A DNA stretch of 64,000 bases from Ramlibacter agri (lineage in GTDB: Bacteria > Pseudomonadota > Gammaproteobacteria > Burkholderiales > Burkholderiaceae_C): positions 930,001 to 994,000 of the forward strand of contig NZ_JABBFX010000002.1 of assembly GCF_012927085.1 (NCBI RefSeq). The letters are read 5' to 3'. Within the stretch, counting starts at the first letter, position 1. The number at the start of each line of letters is the position of its first letter. The notes under the pieces were generated by a model that worked only from the letters and a program-made list of their open reading frames with translations, did not search any database and had not been told where the DNA came from. The translations under genes and the position numbers were made by a program. Below are positions 24,674 to 33,252 of this stretch, piece by piece.

Positions 24674-25348
24674 ATGACTGAACGTACCGCACAAGAGTCG
24701 AAGGTCGCGAACATCACAGCGATGGGCGACGCGCTGGGTTCGATCTACAGCGAACTCTGGCAGGAGGTCGCTTGGATCCACCAGCGGTGGGCGCATTTCG
24801 TGGAACTGTTCGGAACCAAGCCTGAACGTATCGACCTGATGAACCAGGCCGCACCTCCTTTATTCAGGACCGTTCAAGACACACTTTTTGAGGCCGTGCT
24901 GCTACACCTCGCCCGTCTCACAGATCCTTCGAAGAACGTCCTTTCATTGCGCCGAGTCGTAAAGCTAACGACCGGAACTCCCATCGGGAAGGAGGTCGCC
25001 AAGCTGGTACAAGAGGCAATTGCTGCCACGGAGTTCGCACGGGATTGGCGAAACCGAAAGCTTGCACACCGCGACCTCCAACTTGCCCTCGGCGGCCGTG
25101 CGCAGACGCTAGCGCCCGCGTCCAGGGCAGATGTGAAGACGGCCTTGAAGGCGGTCGTCGATGTTTTGAACGCAATTTCGGCCCACTATCTGGATTCGAC
25201 CACCGGGTTTCACCTTGGGCCGGGCGGCGCCGACGCTTTGGGGCTCCTGCTTATTCTTCGCGACGGCCTTCGATTCGAGGAGCAGCGGATGGAGCGGCTA
25301 CGGAAGGGCGTCTTCTCACCTGAGGACTTGAAGCATGAGGCAATTTGA
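24674..25348 (+). CDS. HEPN-domain protein, AbiU2-like
   Basis: This all-helical protein has 224 residues. It carries the HEPN RNase-type motif R-x5-H at Arg126-His132 within DWRNRKLAHRDL, close to the RDxRxAHxD pattern of AbiU2-type proteins. Other helices (LFEAVLLHLARLTDP, about 71-85) fit the same family. AbiU2 takes part in lactococcal abortive phage infection; here a defence role is only inferred. It stands alone, with no adjacent antitoxin of the MNT type. GC content is low and it lies in the island with the toxin-antitoxin pair and the transposase scar. A GTG at 24662 is an alternative start. Confidence 0.65.
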   Translation: MTERTAQESKVANITAMGDALGSIYSELWQEVAWIHQRWAHFVELFGTKPERIDLMNQAAPPLFRTVQDTLFEAVLLHLARLTDPSKNVLSLRRVVKLTTGTPIGKEVAKLVQEAIAATEFARDWRNRKLAHRDLQLALGGRAQTLAPASRADVKTALKAVVDVLNAISAHYLDSTTGFHLGPGGADALGLLLILRDGLRFEEQRMERLRKGVFSPEDLKHEAI

Positions 25349-25445
25349 CGGTGCGCCCTAACTTGTCGGTAGACACGGACGCTCAACTACATCCGCTCTC
25401 TCCAGTCACTCCTATCGGTTACCGGTCATCTTTGCGTTCTCCCTC

Positions 25446-25868
25446 ATGGAAACAGTCACCGTCTCAGCTGCCACGGAAGAAGAAGTCCGCTCCGGCGACA
25501 TCGGCCGTCGGCTTCGCCAATTCAACTACGGCGTGATAGGCGAGTACCCGGAGACCCAATACGTTCGGCTGAATGCGCGCGACGCCATGGGAAGGGTCGT
25601 CGGCGGAATTCGGGGCTTCGTCTTCATGTATTGGCTGCAGATCGAGGTGCTGTTCGTCGACGAGTCGATGCGTGGGACTGGCATAGGGTCCGCGCTTCTG
25701 CTCGAGGCGGAGCGCCAGGCCAGAGAGCTCGGGGCGAAGAACGCATCCCTGACGACATTCGAGTGGCAGGCGCCCGGGTTCTACGCCAGGCACGGATACG
25801 AAGAAGAAGGACGGACCGAGAAGTACGTCGGCGACTTCTATCTGGCGCGCATGACCAAGCGGCTCTGA
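25446..25868 (+). CDS. GNAT-family N-acetyltransferase
   Basis: This 140-residue acetyltransferase has the beta4 strand WLQIEVLFVDESMR, the acetyl-CoA loop RGTGIGSALLLEAE and the C-terminal FYARHGYEEEGR segment (the common FY...GF/Y motif). Its substrate is unknown; short proteins of this type acetylate small amines, drugs or free amino acids. It is the last gene of the accessory island and converges on the glucose dehydrogenase gene. Confidence 0.85.
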   Translation: METVTVSAATEEEVRSGDIGRRLRQFNYGVIGEYPETQYVRLNARDAMGRVVGGIRGFVFMYWLQIEVLFVDESMRGTGIGSALLLEAERQARELGAKNASLTTFEWQAPGFYARHGYEEEGRTEKYVGDFYLARMTKRL

Positions 25869-25890
25869 GGCATGCCATGGCGTCCGCCCC

Positions 25891-28353
25891 TCACCGCGGC
25901 ACCGCATAAGCAATCACCGAATCCCCCGCCTTCGTCCCCAGCGACCCATGCCCGCCCGCCACCACCAGCACATACTGGCGGCCATCGGCACCTAGATAGG
26001 TCATCGGCGTAGCCTGCCCGCCTGCCGGCAAGCGGGCGCGCCACAGCTCCTTGCCGTTCGACACGTCGTAGGCGCGCAGGTAGTAGTCCAGCGTCCCCGA
26101 GAGGAAAGCCACGCCGCCCGCCGTCACGATCGGGCCGCCCAGGTTCGGCACGCCCATGCGGAAGGGCATGGGCACCGGCGCCAGGTCGCGCACCGTCCCA
26201 TTGCGATGCTCCCAGGCAATGCGCCCGGTGCGCAGGTCCGCGCCCGCCACCGCGCCCCAGGGCGGCTGCTGGCAGGGGATGCCCAGCGGCGAGATGAAGG
26301 GATGCAGCTTCACCGCGAACGGCGCGCCGAAGTTCTCGTTCAGCGCCGGCAGCGCGCCCTGCGGCGGCTTGTCCTGCACGATGGGCGTGGTGGCGTCGGG
26401 GCGCGGCACCAGCTGCGAAACGAAGGCCAGCATGTCGGGCGTGGCGAACACCGCGCCGCGGCCCGGGTCCACGGCCACGCCGCCCCAGTTGAACACGCCG
26501 AAATTGCCCGGGTAGACCAGCGAGCCTTGCAGCGAAGGCGGCGTGAAGCGGCCCTCGTAGCGCAGGCGGTGGAATGCGATGCGGCACCACAGCTGGTCGA
26601 ACATCGTCGCGCCCCACATGTCCGCGCCGGTGAGCGGCTTCGGGTCGAAGGACAGCGCGGACTTCGGCTGCGTCGGCGCCGTGTGGTCGCCTTGCGCCGC
26701 GCCCTGCGGCGCCGCCTGCTCGGTGACGGGCAGGATGGGCGTGCCGGTGCGGCGATCCAGCACGAACAGCTCGCCCTGCTTGGTGGGCTGCACCAGCGCC
26801 GGCACGGTGTTGCCACCGACCTGCAGGTCGACCAGGCTCGGCTGCGCGGGCACGTCGTAGTCCCACAGGTCGTGGTGCACGGTCTGGTAGACCCAGCGAA
26901 CCGCGCCGGTGGCGAGGTCCAGCGCCACCACCGAGGACGAATAGCGCTCCACGTCGGCCGAGCGCTGGCCGCCCCACTGGTCCGGCGGCTGGTTGCCCAT
27001 GGGCACGTAGACCAGGCCCAGGTTCTCGTCGACGGCGGAGATCGACCAGCTGTTCGGCGAGTTGACGGTATAGGTCTGGCCCGCGGGCAGCGGCGTGGTC
27101 TCGCTCGGGCGGCCCGAGTCCCAGTTCCACACCAGCGCGCCGGTGTCTACGTCATAGGCGCGGATGACGCCCGACTGCTCCTTGGTCGACACGTTGTCCA
27201 GCACCGTGCCACCGACGATCACCAGCCGCTTCGTCACCACCGGCGGCGAAGTGGAGTAATAGGAGCCGGGCATCAGGTTCGGCATCCCTGCCCACAGGTT
27301 GATCTCGCCGCTGCCGCCGCCGAAGCGGCTGCACACGTGGCCGGTGCCGGGGTTGATGGCGATGAGGCGGCCGTCGGCGGTGGGCATGAACAGCTTCGCG
27401 CTGCAGCTCGCGTCCTTGGCGCCGCTGGCGGCCGGGACGGCGGCGCCGCTGTCGGCCGCTGTGGGAGCCGGCGCGCTGGCACTCGCGAGTGGCGCACTGG
27501 CCGCAGCGGTCGCGGCGCTCGCTGCGGGTCCCGCAGCCGTCGCGACAGCAGCCGCCGGCTGGTACCCCAGCCCGCGACAAGTGAGGTGCTGCAGCGCCAG
27601 CTTCCCCTGCACCTGCACCTGCGGCTCATAGCGCCACACCTGCTGGCCCGTCGTCGCATCGAGCGCGATCACCGACTGGTGAGGCGTGCAGAAGTAGAGG
27701 CGGTTGCCCACCTTCAGCGGCGTGACCTCGAAAGTCGTCTCCACCGGGTCGCCGGGACGGCCACGCAGGTCGCCGGTTTCGAAGTGCCAGGCCACCTGCA
27801 GGTGATCGACGTTGGCAGGCGTGATGGCGGTCAAAGGCGAATAGCGCTGGCCCGCACCCGTACGGCCGTAGGCCTGCCACTCGCCCGGCGGCACGCTCGG
27901 ATCCGCCGGCACGGCAGCCGCCACAGGCAGCGTGCCCACCAGCGTGTGCGGATCACGCACCCACGTGGCCACCGTGACCATCACGAACAGCACCAGGCTG
28001 ATCGCAACGGCCCCACCGCCGCCGCCCACGAGGCGCCGCCGCACACACAGCAACAGCAGCCCCAGCAGGAACAGGATGCCCAGGCGCGCCGCGAGCGGCC
28101 ACCAGTCCAATCCCGCTTCCCACAAGGCCCACACCAGCGTGGCCAGGAATAGCAGCGCGAACAGCCACAGCGCCGCGCCCTGCTGCCGCCACTGCAGCAC
28201 GGCGATGGCGACCAGCGCAATGCCGGCCAGCAGGTAATACCAGGAGCCGCCGAGCGCGATCAACCATGCGCCGCCGACGACGCAAGCGAGGCCGGCCACG
28301 AGGAAAAGGAAGGCGGAAAGAACGAGGAAGAAGGAGCGGGCAGGACGCAGCAT
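25891..28353 (-). CDS. gcd: PQQ-dependent membrane glucose dehydrogenase
   Basis: This quinoprotein oxidises glucose (or related aldoses) to the lactone in the periplasm and passes electrons to ubiquinone. The 820-residue product starts with five membrane helices (residues about 8-130) including the Gcd-typical LIALGGSWYYLLAG. An eight-bladed propeller follows, with blade motifs such as ALDATTGQQVWRYEPQ, GAVRWVYQTVHHDLWDYDVP and DRRTGTPILPV. An alanine/serine/proline-rich insertion at about 266-318 sits between two cysteines of the domain (Cys259, Cys317) and is longer than in E. coli Gcd. No PQQ biosynthesis genes are in the window. The single-gene unit converges on the acetyltransferase gene. 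Confidence 0.92.
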   Translation of the reverse strand: MLRPARSFFLVLSAFLFLVAGLACVVGGAWLIALGGSWYYLLAGIALVAIAVLQWRQQGAALWLFALLFLATLVWALWEAGLDWWPLAARLGILFLLGLLLLCVRRRLVGGGGGAVAISLVLFVMVTVATWVRDPHTLVGTLPVAAAVPADPSVPPGEWQAYGRTGAGQRYSPLTAITPANVDHLQVAWHFETGDLRGRPGDPVETTFEVTPLKVGNRLYFCTPHQSVIALDATTGQQVWRYEPQVQVQGKLALQHLTCRGLGYQPAAAVATAAGPAASAATAAASAPLASASAPAPTAADSGAAVPAASGAKDASCSAKLFMPTADGRLIAINPGTGHVCSRFGGGSGEINLWAGMPNLMPGSYYSTSPPVVTKRLVIVGGTVLDNVSTKEQSGVIRAYDVDTGALVWNWDSGRPSETTPLPAGQTYTVNSPNSWSISAVDENLGLVYVPMGNQPPDQWGGQRSADVERYSSSVVALDLATGAVRWVYQTVHHDLWDYDVPAQPSLVDLQVGGNTVPALVQPTKQGELFVLDRRTGTPILPVTEQAAPQGAAQGDHTAPTQPKSALSFDPKPLTGADMWGATMFDQLWCRIAFHRLRYEGRFTPPSLQGSLVYPGNFGVFNWGGVAVDPGRGAVFATPDMLAFVSQLVPRPDATTPIVQDKPPQGALPALNENFGAPFAVKLHPFISPLGIPCQQPPWGAVAGADLRTGRIAWEHRNGTVRDLAPVPMPFRMGVPNLGGPIVTAGGVAFLSGTLDYYLRAYDVSNGKELWRARLPAGGQATPMTYLGADGRQYVLVVAGGHGSLGTKAGDSVIAYAVPR

Positions 28354-28467
28354 CGTTGTAATGATTTTTCTGGCTCAGGAGGACCAGACCATCGCGCCGC
28401 GCCGCGCACCCCCCTGTAGTCGCGCGGAGCACGGGCGTGTCGGAGAACGCCCTGCCCCGCGCCGCGC

Positions 28468-28812
28468 TCAACCCATCTGCATCTCGTGCTTCAGGTTCGA
28501 TATCTCGTCGTGCGCGCGCTTCACGGCCTGCTGCGTCTGCTGGTCTACGCTGTTGCCGGCCTGCTTGCACGCCTGCATGGCGCGGTCGCCGGCCTGCTCC
28601 ATCTGCATCACCTGCTGCTTCATGTCCTGGCCGCCCTGCTGCTGCTGCATGCCGCTGTCGCACGCCTGCTGCGCCTGCTTGGCCTGGCTGTGCAGCGAAT
28701 CGACGCACTCGCGCAGTTCGCTGGACGCCGAGCCGGCCTGCACGGCGCGCTTGGCTTCGTCGGCGCATTCTTCGATGCGGTGGATGCGTTCCTTGAGTTG
28801 ATCAGCTTGCAT
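28468..28812 (-). CDS. small Gln-rich helical protein with four cysteines
   Basis: No family recognised. The 114-residue product is soluble and almost wholly helical, rich in Gln, Met, Ala and charged residues. Cysteines at 16, 36, 51 and 82 are spread over four predicted helices (for example RIHRIEECADEAKRAV and AGDRAMQACKQAG), so a four-helix bundle binding metal or forming disulfides is possible. There is no signal peptide. The ATG at 28812 is chosen because GGAG lies nine bases upstream and the preceding in-frame residues are arginine-rich. Confidence 0.6.
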   Translation of the reverse strand: MQADQLKERIHRIEECADEAKRAVQAGSASSELRECVDSLHSQAKQAQQACDSGMQQQQGGQDMKQQVMQMEQAGDRAMQACKQAGNSVDQQTQQAVKRAHDEISNLKHEMQMG

Positions 28813-28922
28813 GTTGCTTGGCTCCAATTGACAAGAGTTCTCATTGGAGCGGGCCCACGCGTACGCGCTTGCCGGACGCAGCGCCCGCATCCGGCTCAGA
28901 CTGCGCCTACATGCGAAGTGGC

Positions 28923-29681
28923 TCAGGCGGGCAGGAAAGCGCGGCCGTTTCCGCTGCCGACTTCTTCCACGGCCGCGCCATACAGCGCCTGCAGCTGCTC
29001 GCGCCGCACCAGTTCCGCCACCGGCCCTTGCGCCAGCGTCGCGCCATCGCGCATCAGCAGCACGCGGTCGGCGAAGCGCAGCGCATGGTTGGGATCGTGC
29101 GTCGTGAACAGCACGGCGAGCCCGTCGTCCGCGAGCCGGCGGATTTCGCGCAGCACGCGGCCCTGGTTGCCGAAGTCGAGGCTGGCGGTGGGCTCGTCCA
29201 GGATCACGGCGCGCGGTTCCTGTGCCAGCGCGCGCGCCACCAGCACCAGCTGGCGTTCACCGCCGGAGAGTTCGTTGATGGGGCGCTCGGCCAGCGCCAT
29301 GATGCCCAGGCGCTGCAGCGACTGGTCCACCACCGCGTGGTCGCGCGCACCGGGCCGCGCGAGCAGTCCGCCATGCGCGGTGCGGCCCATCAGCACCACT
29401 TCACGCGCCGGGAAGCCGAAGCCGGTGGCGGCCGCCTGCGGCACATACGCGAGACGCAATGCACGTTCGCGCAAGGGCACGCGCGCGATGGCCTGGCCTT
29501 CCAGCAACACCTCGCCACCTTGCGCGGGGATCAGCCCCAGCAGCGTCTTCAGCAGCGTGGTCTTGCCGCCGCCATTGGGCCCCAGCAGCGCGAGCACGCT
29601 GCCCGCATCCAGGTCCACGTCGAAGCCCGCGCCCACGCGCCGCCCCGGATAGCCGATCGCGAGCTGGCGCGCCTGCAGCAT
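28923..29681 (-). CDS. ABC transporter ATP-binding protein (type II importer, FecE-like)
   Basis: This 252-residue ATPase drives the FecCD-type importer encoded just upstream. Walker A is GPNGGGKTTL, the signature motif is LSGGERQLV, Walker B is AVILDEPT and the H-loop is in FTTHDPNH. The gene starts two bases after the permease stop. Together with the permease and binding protein it forms a BtuCDF/MolBCA-like set. Its position downstream of tupBCA supports molybdate or tungstate rather than siderophore or cobalamin as cargo (inference). Confidence 0.88.
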   Translation of the reverse strand: MLQARQLAIGYPGRRVGAGFDVDLDAGSVLALLGPNGGGKTTLLKTLLGLIPAQGGEVLLEGQAIARVPLRERALRLAYVPQAAATGFGFPAREVVLMGRTAHGGLLARPGARDHAVVDQSLQRLGIMALAERPINELSGGERQLVLVARALAQEPRAVILDEPTASLDFGNQGRVLREIRRLADDGLAVLFTTHDPNHALRFADRVLLMRDGATLAQGPVAELVRREQLQALYGAAVEEVGSGNGRAFLPA

Positions 29682-29683
29682 GT

Positions 29684-30694
29684 TCAGCCCGCGCGCCTCT
29701 GCGCGCTGCGCAGCAAGGCGAGGAAGAAAGGCGTGCCCACCACCGCGGTCAGGATCCCCAGGGGGATCTCCACGGAGGCCAGCGTGCGCGCCAAGGTATC
29801 GATGAACAACAGCAGGCCGCCGCCCAGGATCGCCGCGGTCGGCAGCAGACGCGGAAACGACGGGCCCACCAGCATGCGCGCAAGATGCGGCACCACCAGC
29901 CCCACCCAGCCCACCACGCCGGCCGCGGCGACACTCGCCGCAGTGACCAACGTGGCCGCCGCGACGATCGCCAGCCGCAGCACGCGCGTGCGGGCGCCGA
30001 GCGCGCGGGCTTCTTCGTCGGGCAGCGACATCACGTTCAGCTGCCAGCGCAGCGCCAGCAGCAAGGCCGTGCCCGCGAGCACCGGCACCAGCAAGGGCAG
30101 CAGGTCTTTCGACGACATCGCCGACAGGCTGCCCAGGAGCCAGAAGGTCATGGCCGGCAGCTGGTTGTACGGGTCGGCCAGGTACTTCACCAGGCCGATG
30201 CCCGCGCCCAGCAGCGCACCGACGACGATGCCCGTGAGCAGCAGCATCAGCACCGGATCGCCAGCGCGCAGCGAGGCGCCGAGCAGGTAGACCAGCGCCA
30301 CCGCGAGCAAGCCTCCGGCAAAGGCCGCGGCCTGGATGCCGAAGATGCCCAGCGAGAAGTAGATGCCCAGCACCGCACCCAATGCCGCGCCGGCAGAAGC
30401 GCCCAGGATGTCGGGCGACACCAGCGGGTTACGGAACAGGCCTTGGAACGCGGTGCCCGCCACGGAAAGCGCCGCACCCACTGCAAGGGCACCGACGACG
30501 CGCGGGCCGCGAATCTGCCAGACCACGGTCTCCACGTTGGCGGGCAAGCCCGAAGGCTGCGCGCTGAGGCGCGCCCACACGAGATGTGCCAGCTGTTCCA
30601 AGGAAACGGAGTAGCGTCCTTGCGCAAAGGCGACGAGCACGCCCGCGGCCAGCACGGCCACGGCGACCAGCGCGCCTGGCCAGGCAGGTTTCAT
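29684..30694 (-). CDS. FecCD/BtuC-family ABC permease
   Basis: This membrane subunit of 336 residues has about ten hydrophobic helices. It contains the FecCD hallmarks RGPRVVGALAVGAALSVAGTAFQ near residue 65 and GVVGWVGLVVPHLARMLVGP in the C-terminal half, which couples to the ATPase. The start overlaps the stop of the binding-protein gene by one base. Substrate: see the binding protein. H. influenzae MolB, a close structural relative, carries molybdate and tungstate. Confidence 0.9.
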   Translation of the reverse strand: MKPAWPGALVAVAVLAAGVLVAFAQGRYSVSLEQLAHLVWARLSAQPSGLPANVETVVWQIRGPRVVGALAVGAALSVAGTAFQGLFRNPLVSPDILGASAGAALGAVLGIYFSLGIFGIQAAAFAGGLLAVALVYLLGASLRAGDPVLMLLLTGIVVGALLGAGIGLVKYLADPYNQLPAMTFWLLGSLSAMSSKDLLPLLVPVLAGTALLLALRWQLNVMSLPDEEARALGARTRVLRLAIVAAATLVTAASVAAAGVVGWVGLVVPHLARMLVGPSFPRLLPTAAILGGGLLLFIDTLARTLASVEIPLGILTAVVGTPFFLALLRSAQRRAG

Positions 30695-31746
30695 CAGCTG
30701 CGCCCGGCCAGCACGCGCGTGACCTGCGCGTCGGTCAGCTGCACCTGGTAGAAGCGCTGGTAGAAGTCGCGGGCCAGCACGCGCAAGTCCTCGGGGAAGC
30801 GCTCGGGGTACACGACCTTGCCCAGCCACCACAGGCCGACCAGGCGGTTGACGCCGGGCGGGAAATCGATCCAGCCGAAGGGCAGCTTGGGGCTCAGGTG
30901 CACCCGCCCTTCCTTCACCGCGCGCACGCCCCGCCACAGCGGGTTGTCGCGCACGCCCGCAGCAAAGTCCTGGTCGATCGTGACGATCACCTCCGGGTCC
31001 CAGCGCAGCACCTGCTCCATCGACACGTTGGCCAGGCCGCCGGGCGTTTCGGCGGCCACGTTGCGCAGGCCCAGGAATTCGATGGTCTCCACGTTGATGG
31101 AGCCCGAGAGTCCCGTCTCCAGCCCCGCGGGCCCGCGGGCGTAGTACACGCGCGGGCGCTGCGCCGCCGGCACCGCCATGCAGCGGGCGCGCACGGTGGA
31201 GAGCGTCTCCTCGGCGTAGCGCGCCAGCTCGCGTGCGCGTTCGCGCCGCTGTACCAGCTGGCCCAGGGTGAGATAGCTGCCCGGCGTGGTTTCCAGGCGG
31301 CCATCGAGCAGCGCATAGGGAATGCCGGTCTGCTGCTGCACGCGGTCGGCCAGTTCCACGTAGGTCGGGCGCGTGGAGCCGCTGTCGACGATCAGGTCCG
31401 GCTTCAGCGCCAGCACGGACTCGAGGTTGGCGGTGTTGCCGCGGCCGGTGACGCGGCCCACCTCGGGCCGGTTGCCGATGCCGGGCAGCAGGAACTCCAG
31501 TTCCTCCGCCTTGTTCGCGCGCGGCCATCCGAGCAGCAGGTCGGGCGCCAGCGTGTAGAGCAGGATCGCGGCCGGCGGCCCGGCGGGGAAGACGCGCTCC
31601 ACTTTGGCGGGAATGGAGACGCGGCGGCCGGCGCCATCGCTCAACGCGGCTTGTGCTCGTGCGGCGAAGGGCAGAGCGATGGCAGCGGACAGGACCTCGC
31701 GGCGTCGCATCAGGCTGGCCGGCAGCAGTGGCGCGAGCCCCCGCAT
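30694..31746 (-). CDS. periplasmic binding protein of the type II importer (MolA-like)
   Basis: This 350-residue protein belongs to the helical-backbone (BtuF/FhuD/MolA) class. It has a twin-arginine-like leader, RRREVLSAAIALPFAARAQA, then a beta-alpha domain (VERVFPAGPPAAILLYTLAPDLLLGW), a long spacer helix and a second domain (WDPEVIVTIDQDF). The start may be the ATG at 31746, which is four bases from the tupA stop, or the ATG at 31710; neither has a good Shine-Dalgarno sequence. It directly follows tupA in a continuous leftward operon, so I infer an oxyanion (molybdate/tungstate) ligand. Heme or siderophore ligands are not excluded. Confidence 0.82.
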   Translation of the reverse strand: MRGLAPLLPASLMRRREVLSAAIALPFAARAQAALSDGAGRRVSIPAKVERVFPAGPPAAILLYTLAPDLLLGWPRANKAEELEFLLPGIGNRPEVGRVTGRGNTANLESVLALKPDLIVDSGSTRPTYVELADRVQQQTGIPYALLDGRLETTPGSYLTLGQLVQRRERARELARYAEETLSTVRARCMAVPAAQRPRVYYARGPAGLETGLSGSINVETIEFLGLRNVAAETPGGLANVSMEQVLRWDPEVIVTIDQDFAAGVRDNPLWRGVRAVKEGRVHLSPKLPFGWIDFPPGVNRLVGLWWLGKVVYPERFPEDLRVLARDFYQRFYQVQLTDAQVTRVLAGRS

Positions 31747-31750
31747 GGCA

Positions 31751-32557
31751 TCACGGGTTGGCGTCGGGGAAAAACAGCTGCTCGCCGTTGACCTTGTACG
31801 ACGCGATCGTGGCCTGGCCGGCCGACGAGGTGACCCAGTCGATGAACTTCTGCGCCTCGGCCGCCTTCACGTGCGGGAACTTCTGCGGGCTCACCAGCAT
31901 GACGCCGTACTGGTTGAACAGGCGCTTGTCGCCCTGCACCAGCACTGCCAGCTCGCCACGGTTCTTGAAGCTGAGCCAGGTGCCCCGGTCGGAGATCGTG
32001 TACGCATTGCTGGACGAAGCGATGTTCAGGTCCGGGCCCATGCCGCAGCCGCACTCCTTGTAGCCGCTGCCCTTGTTGTCCAGGCCGGCCTGCTTCCAGT
32101 AGCGCTTCTCGGCGGCGTCGGTGCCGCTGCGGTCGCCGCGCGAGATGAAGGGCGCGTTGGCGGCCGCCAGCTTCTTCAGCGCCGCCACGATGTCGTTGCC
32201 CTTCACGCCGGCCGGGTCGGCCTTGGGGCCGACCAGCACGAAGTCGTTGTACATCACCGGGTAGCGCTTGGGCGCATAGCCCTCGGCCACGTACTTCTCC
32301 TCGGCGGCTTGGTCGTGCACGAACAGCACGTCGGCGTCGCCGCGCCTGGCCATGTCGATGGCCTGGCCCGTGCCCACCGCCACCACCTTCACGCCAATGC
32401 CGGTGCTTTTGGTGAAGGCCGGCAGCAGGTGGCCGAACAGGCCGGACTGCTCGGTCGACGTGGTCGACGCCATCGTGATCGTGGTGGTCTGCGCCCGCGC
32501 GCCGGCTGCGAACTGCAGCGCCACGGCGGCCGCCACGAACCAATGCTTCCACTTCAT
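31751..32557 (-). CDS. tupA: tungstate/molybdate ABC transporter binding protein
   Basis: This periplasmic tungstate receptor has 268 residues. After the signal peptide (MKWKHWFVAAAVALQFAAGARA) comes the TupA ligand signature MASTTSTEQSGLF. SRGDRSGTDAAEKRYW follows in the second half, matching the SRGDxSGT loop of TupA and WtpA-like proteins. TupA proteins prefer tungstate strongly over molybdate. Whether this copy does cannot be read from sequence. It is the third gene of tupB-tupC-tupA, overlapping tupC by four bases, an inverted order compared with the common tupABC. Confidence 0.92.
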   Translation of the reverse strand: MKWKHWFVAAAVALQFAAGARAQTTTITMASTTSTEQSGLFGHLLPAFTKSTGIGVKVVAVGTGQAIDMARRGDADVLFVHDQAAEEKYVAEGYAPKRYPVMYNDFVLVGPKADPAGVKGNDIVAALKKLAAANAPFISRGDRSGTDAAEKRYWKQAGLDNKGSGYKECGCGMGPDLNIASSSNAYTISDRGTWLSFKNRGELAVLVQGDKRLFNQYGVMLVSPQKFPHVKAAEAQKFIDWVTSSAGQATIASYKVNGEQLFFPDANP

Positions 32558-33252
32558 CCCAGTTCTCCCCTGACAAACAGTTCGGCCTCGCGGGACGTCG
32601 CCCCGAGCGGCCCTTCGAAAAATGCCTTCACCGGCAGGTCCGCCAGCACGCGGCCCTGCTCGAGGTAAACGACGCGGGTGGCCAGGCGCTTGACCTGGCC
32701 CAGGTTATGGCTCGCAAAGACCAGCGTCATGCCGGCCTCGGCGAAATCCGCCATCAGCGACTCCACTTCGCGCTTGGCGTGGGGGTCCAGGCTGGCGGTG
32801 GGTTCGTCCAGCAGCAGCACGTGCGGCCGCAGGCCCCAGGCGCGCGCCAGCGCCATGTGCTGCAATTGCCCGCCGGACAGCGTGCGCGCATCGCGCAGCG
32901 CCACGTTGGCCAGGCCGACCTTGCCGAGGGCTGCCAGCGCGTCTTCGCGCGCCGCCTTCCACGGCCGGCCGCCCAGCCACAGGCCCAGCGCCACGTTGGT
33001 GAGCACCGAGGCGCGCAAGGCATACGGCCGCTGGAACACCATGGCCTGGCGCAGCGCGCCGTCGCGCAGCACCGAGCCGGCGCTGGCCTTCAGCAGGCCG
33101 TGCAGCACCCGCAGCAGCGTGCTCTTGCCGCTGCCGTTGGCGCCGATCAGTGCCACGTGTTCGCCGGGCGCGATGCGCAGGTCCACGCCCTTCAACGCAT
33201 GGAACGCGCCGTAGCGCAGGTCCACGCCCTTCAGCTGCACCCAGGCGCTCAT
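32554..33252 (-). CDS. tupC: tungstate ABC transporter ATP-binding protein
   Basis: This ATPase of 232 residues has Walker A GANGSGKSTL, signature LSGGQLQHMALARA and Walker B HVLLLDEPTASLD. The start at 33252 overlaps the tupB stop by four bases (translational coupling); upstream in-frame residues belong to the tupB region and are not coding. It lacks the C-terminal TOBE (MOP) domain of ModC, as expected for TupC. Confidence 0.9.
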   Translation of the reverse strand: MSAWVQLKGVDLRYGAFHALKGVDLRIAPGEHVALIGANGSGKSTLLRVLHGLLKASAGSVLRDGALRQAMVFQRPYALRASVLTNVALGLWLGGRPWKAAREDALAALGKVGLANVALRDARTLSGGQLQHMALARAWGLRPHVLLLDEPTASLDPHAKREVESLMADFAEAGMTLVFASHNLGQVKRLATRVVYLEQGRVLADLPVKAFFEGPLGATSREAELFVRGELG

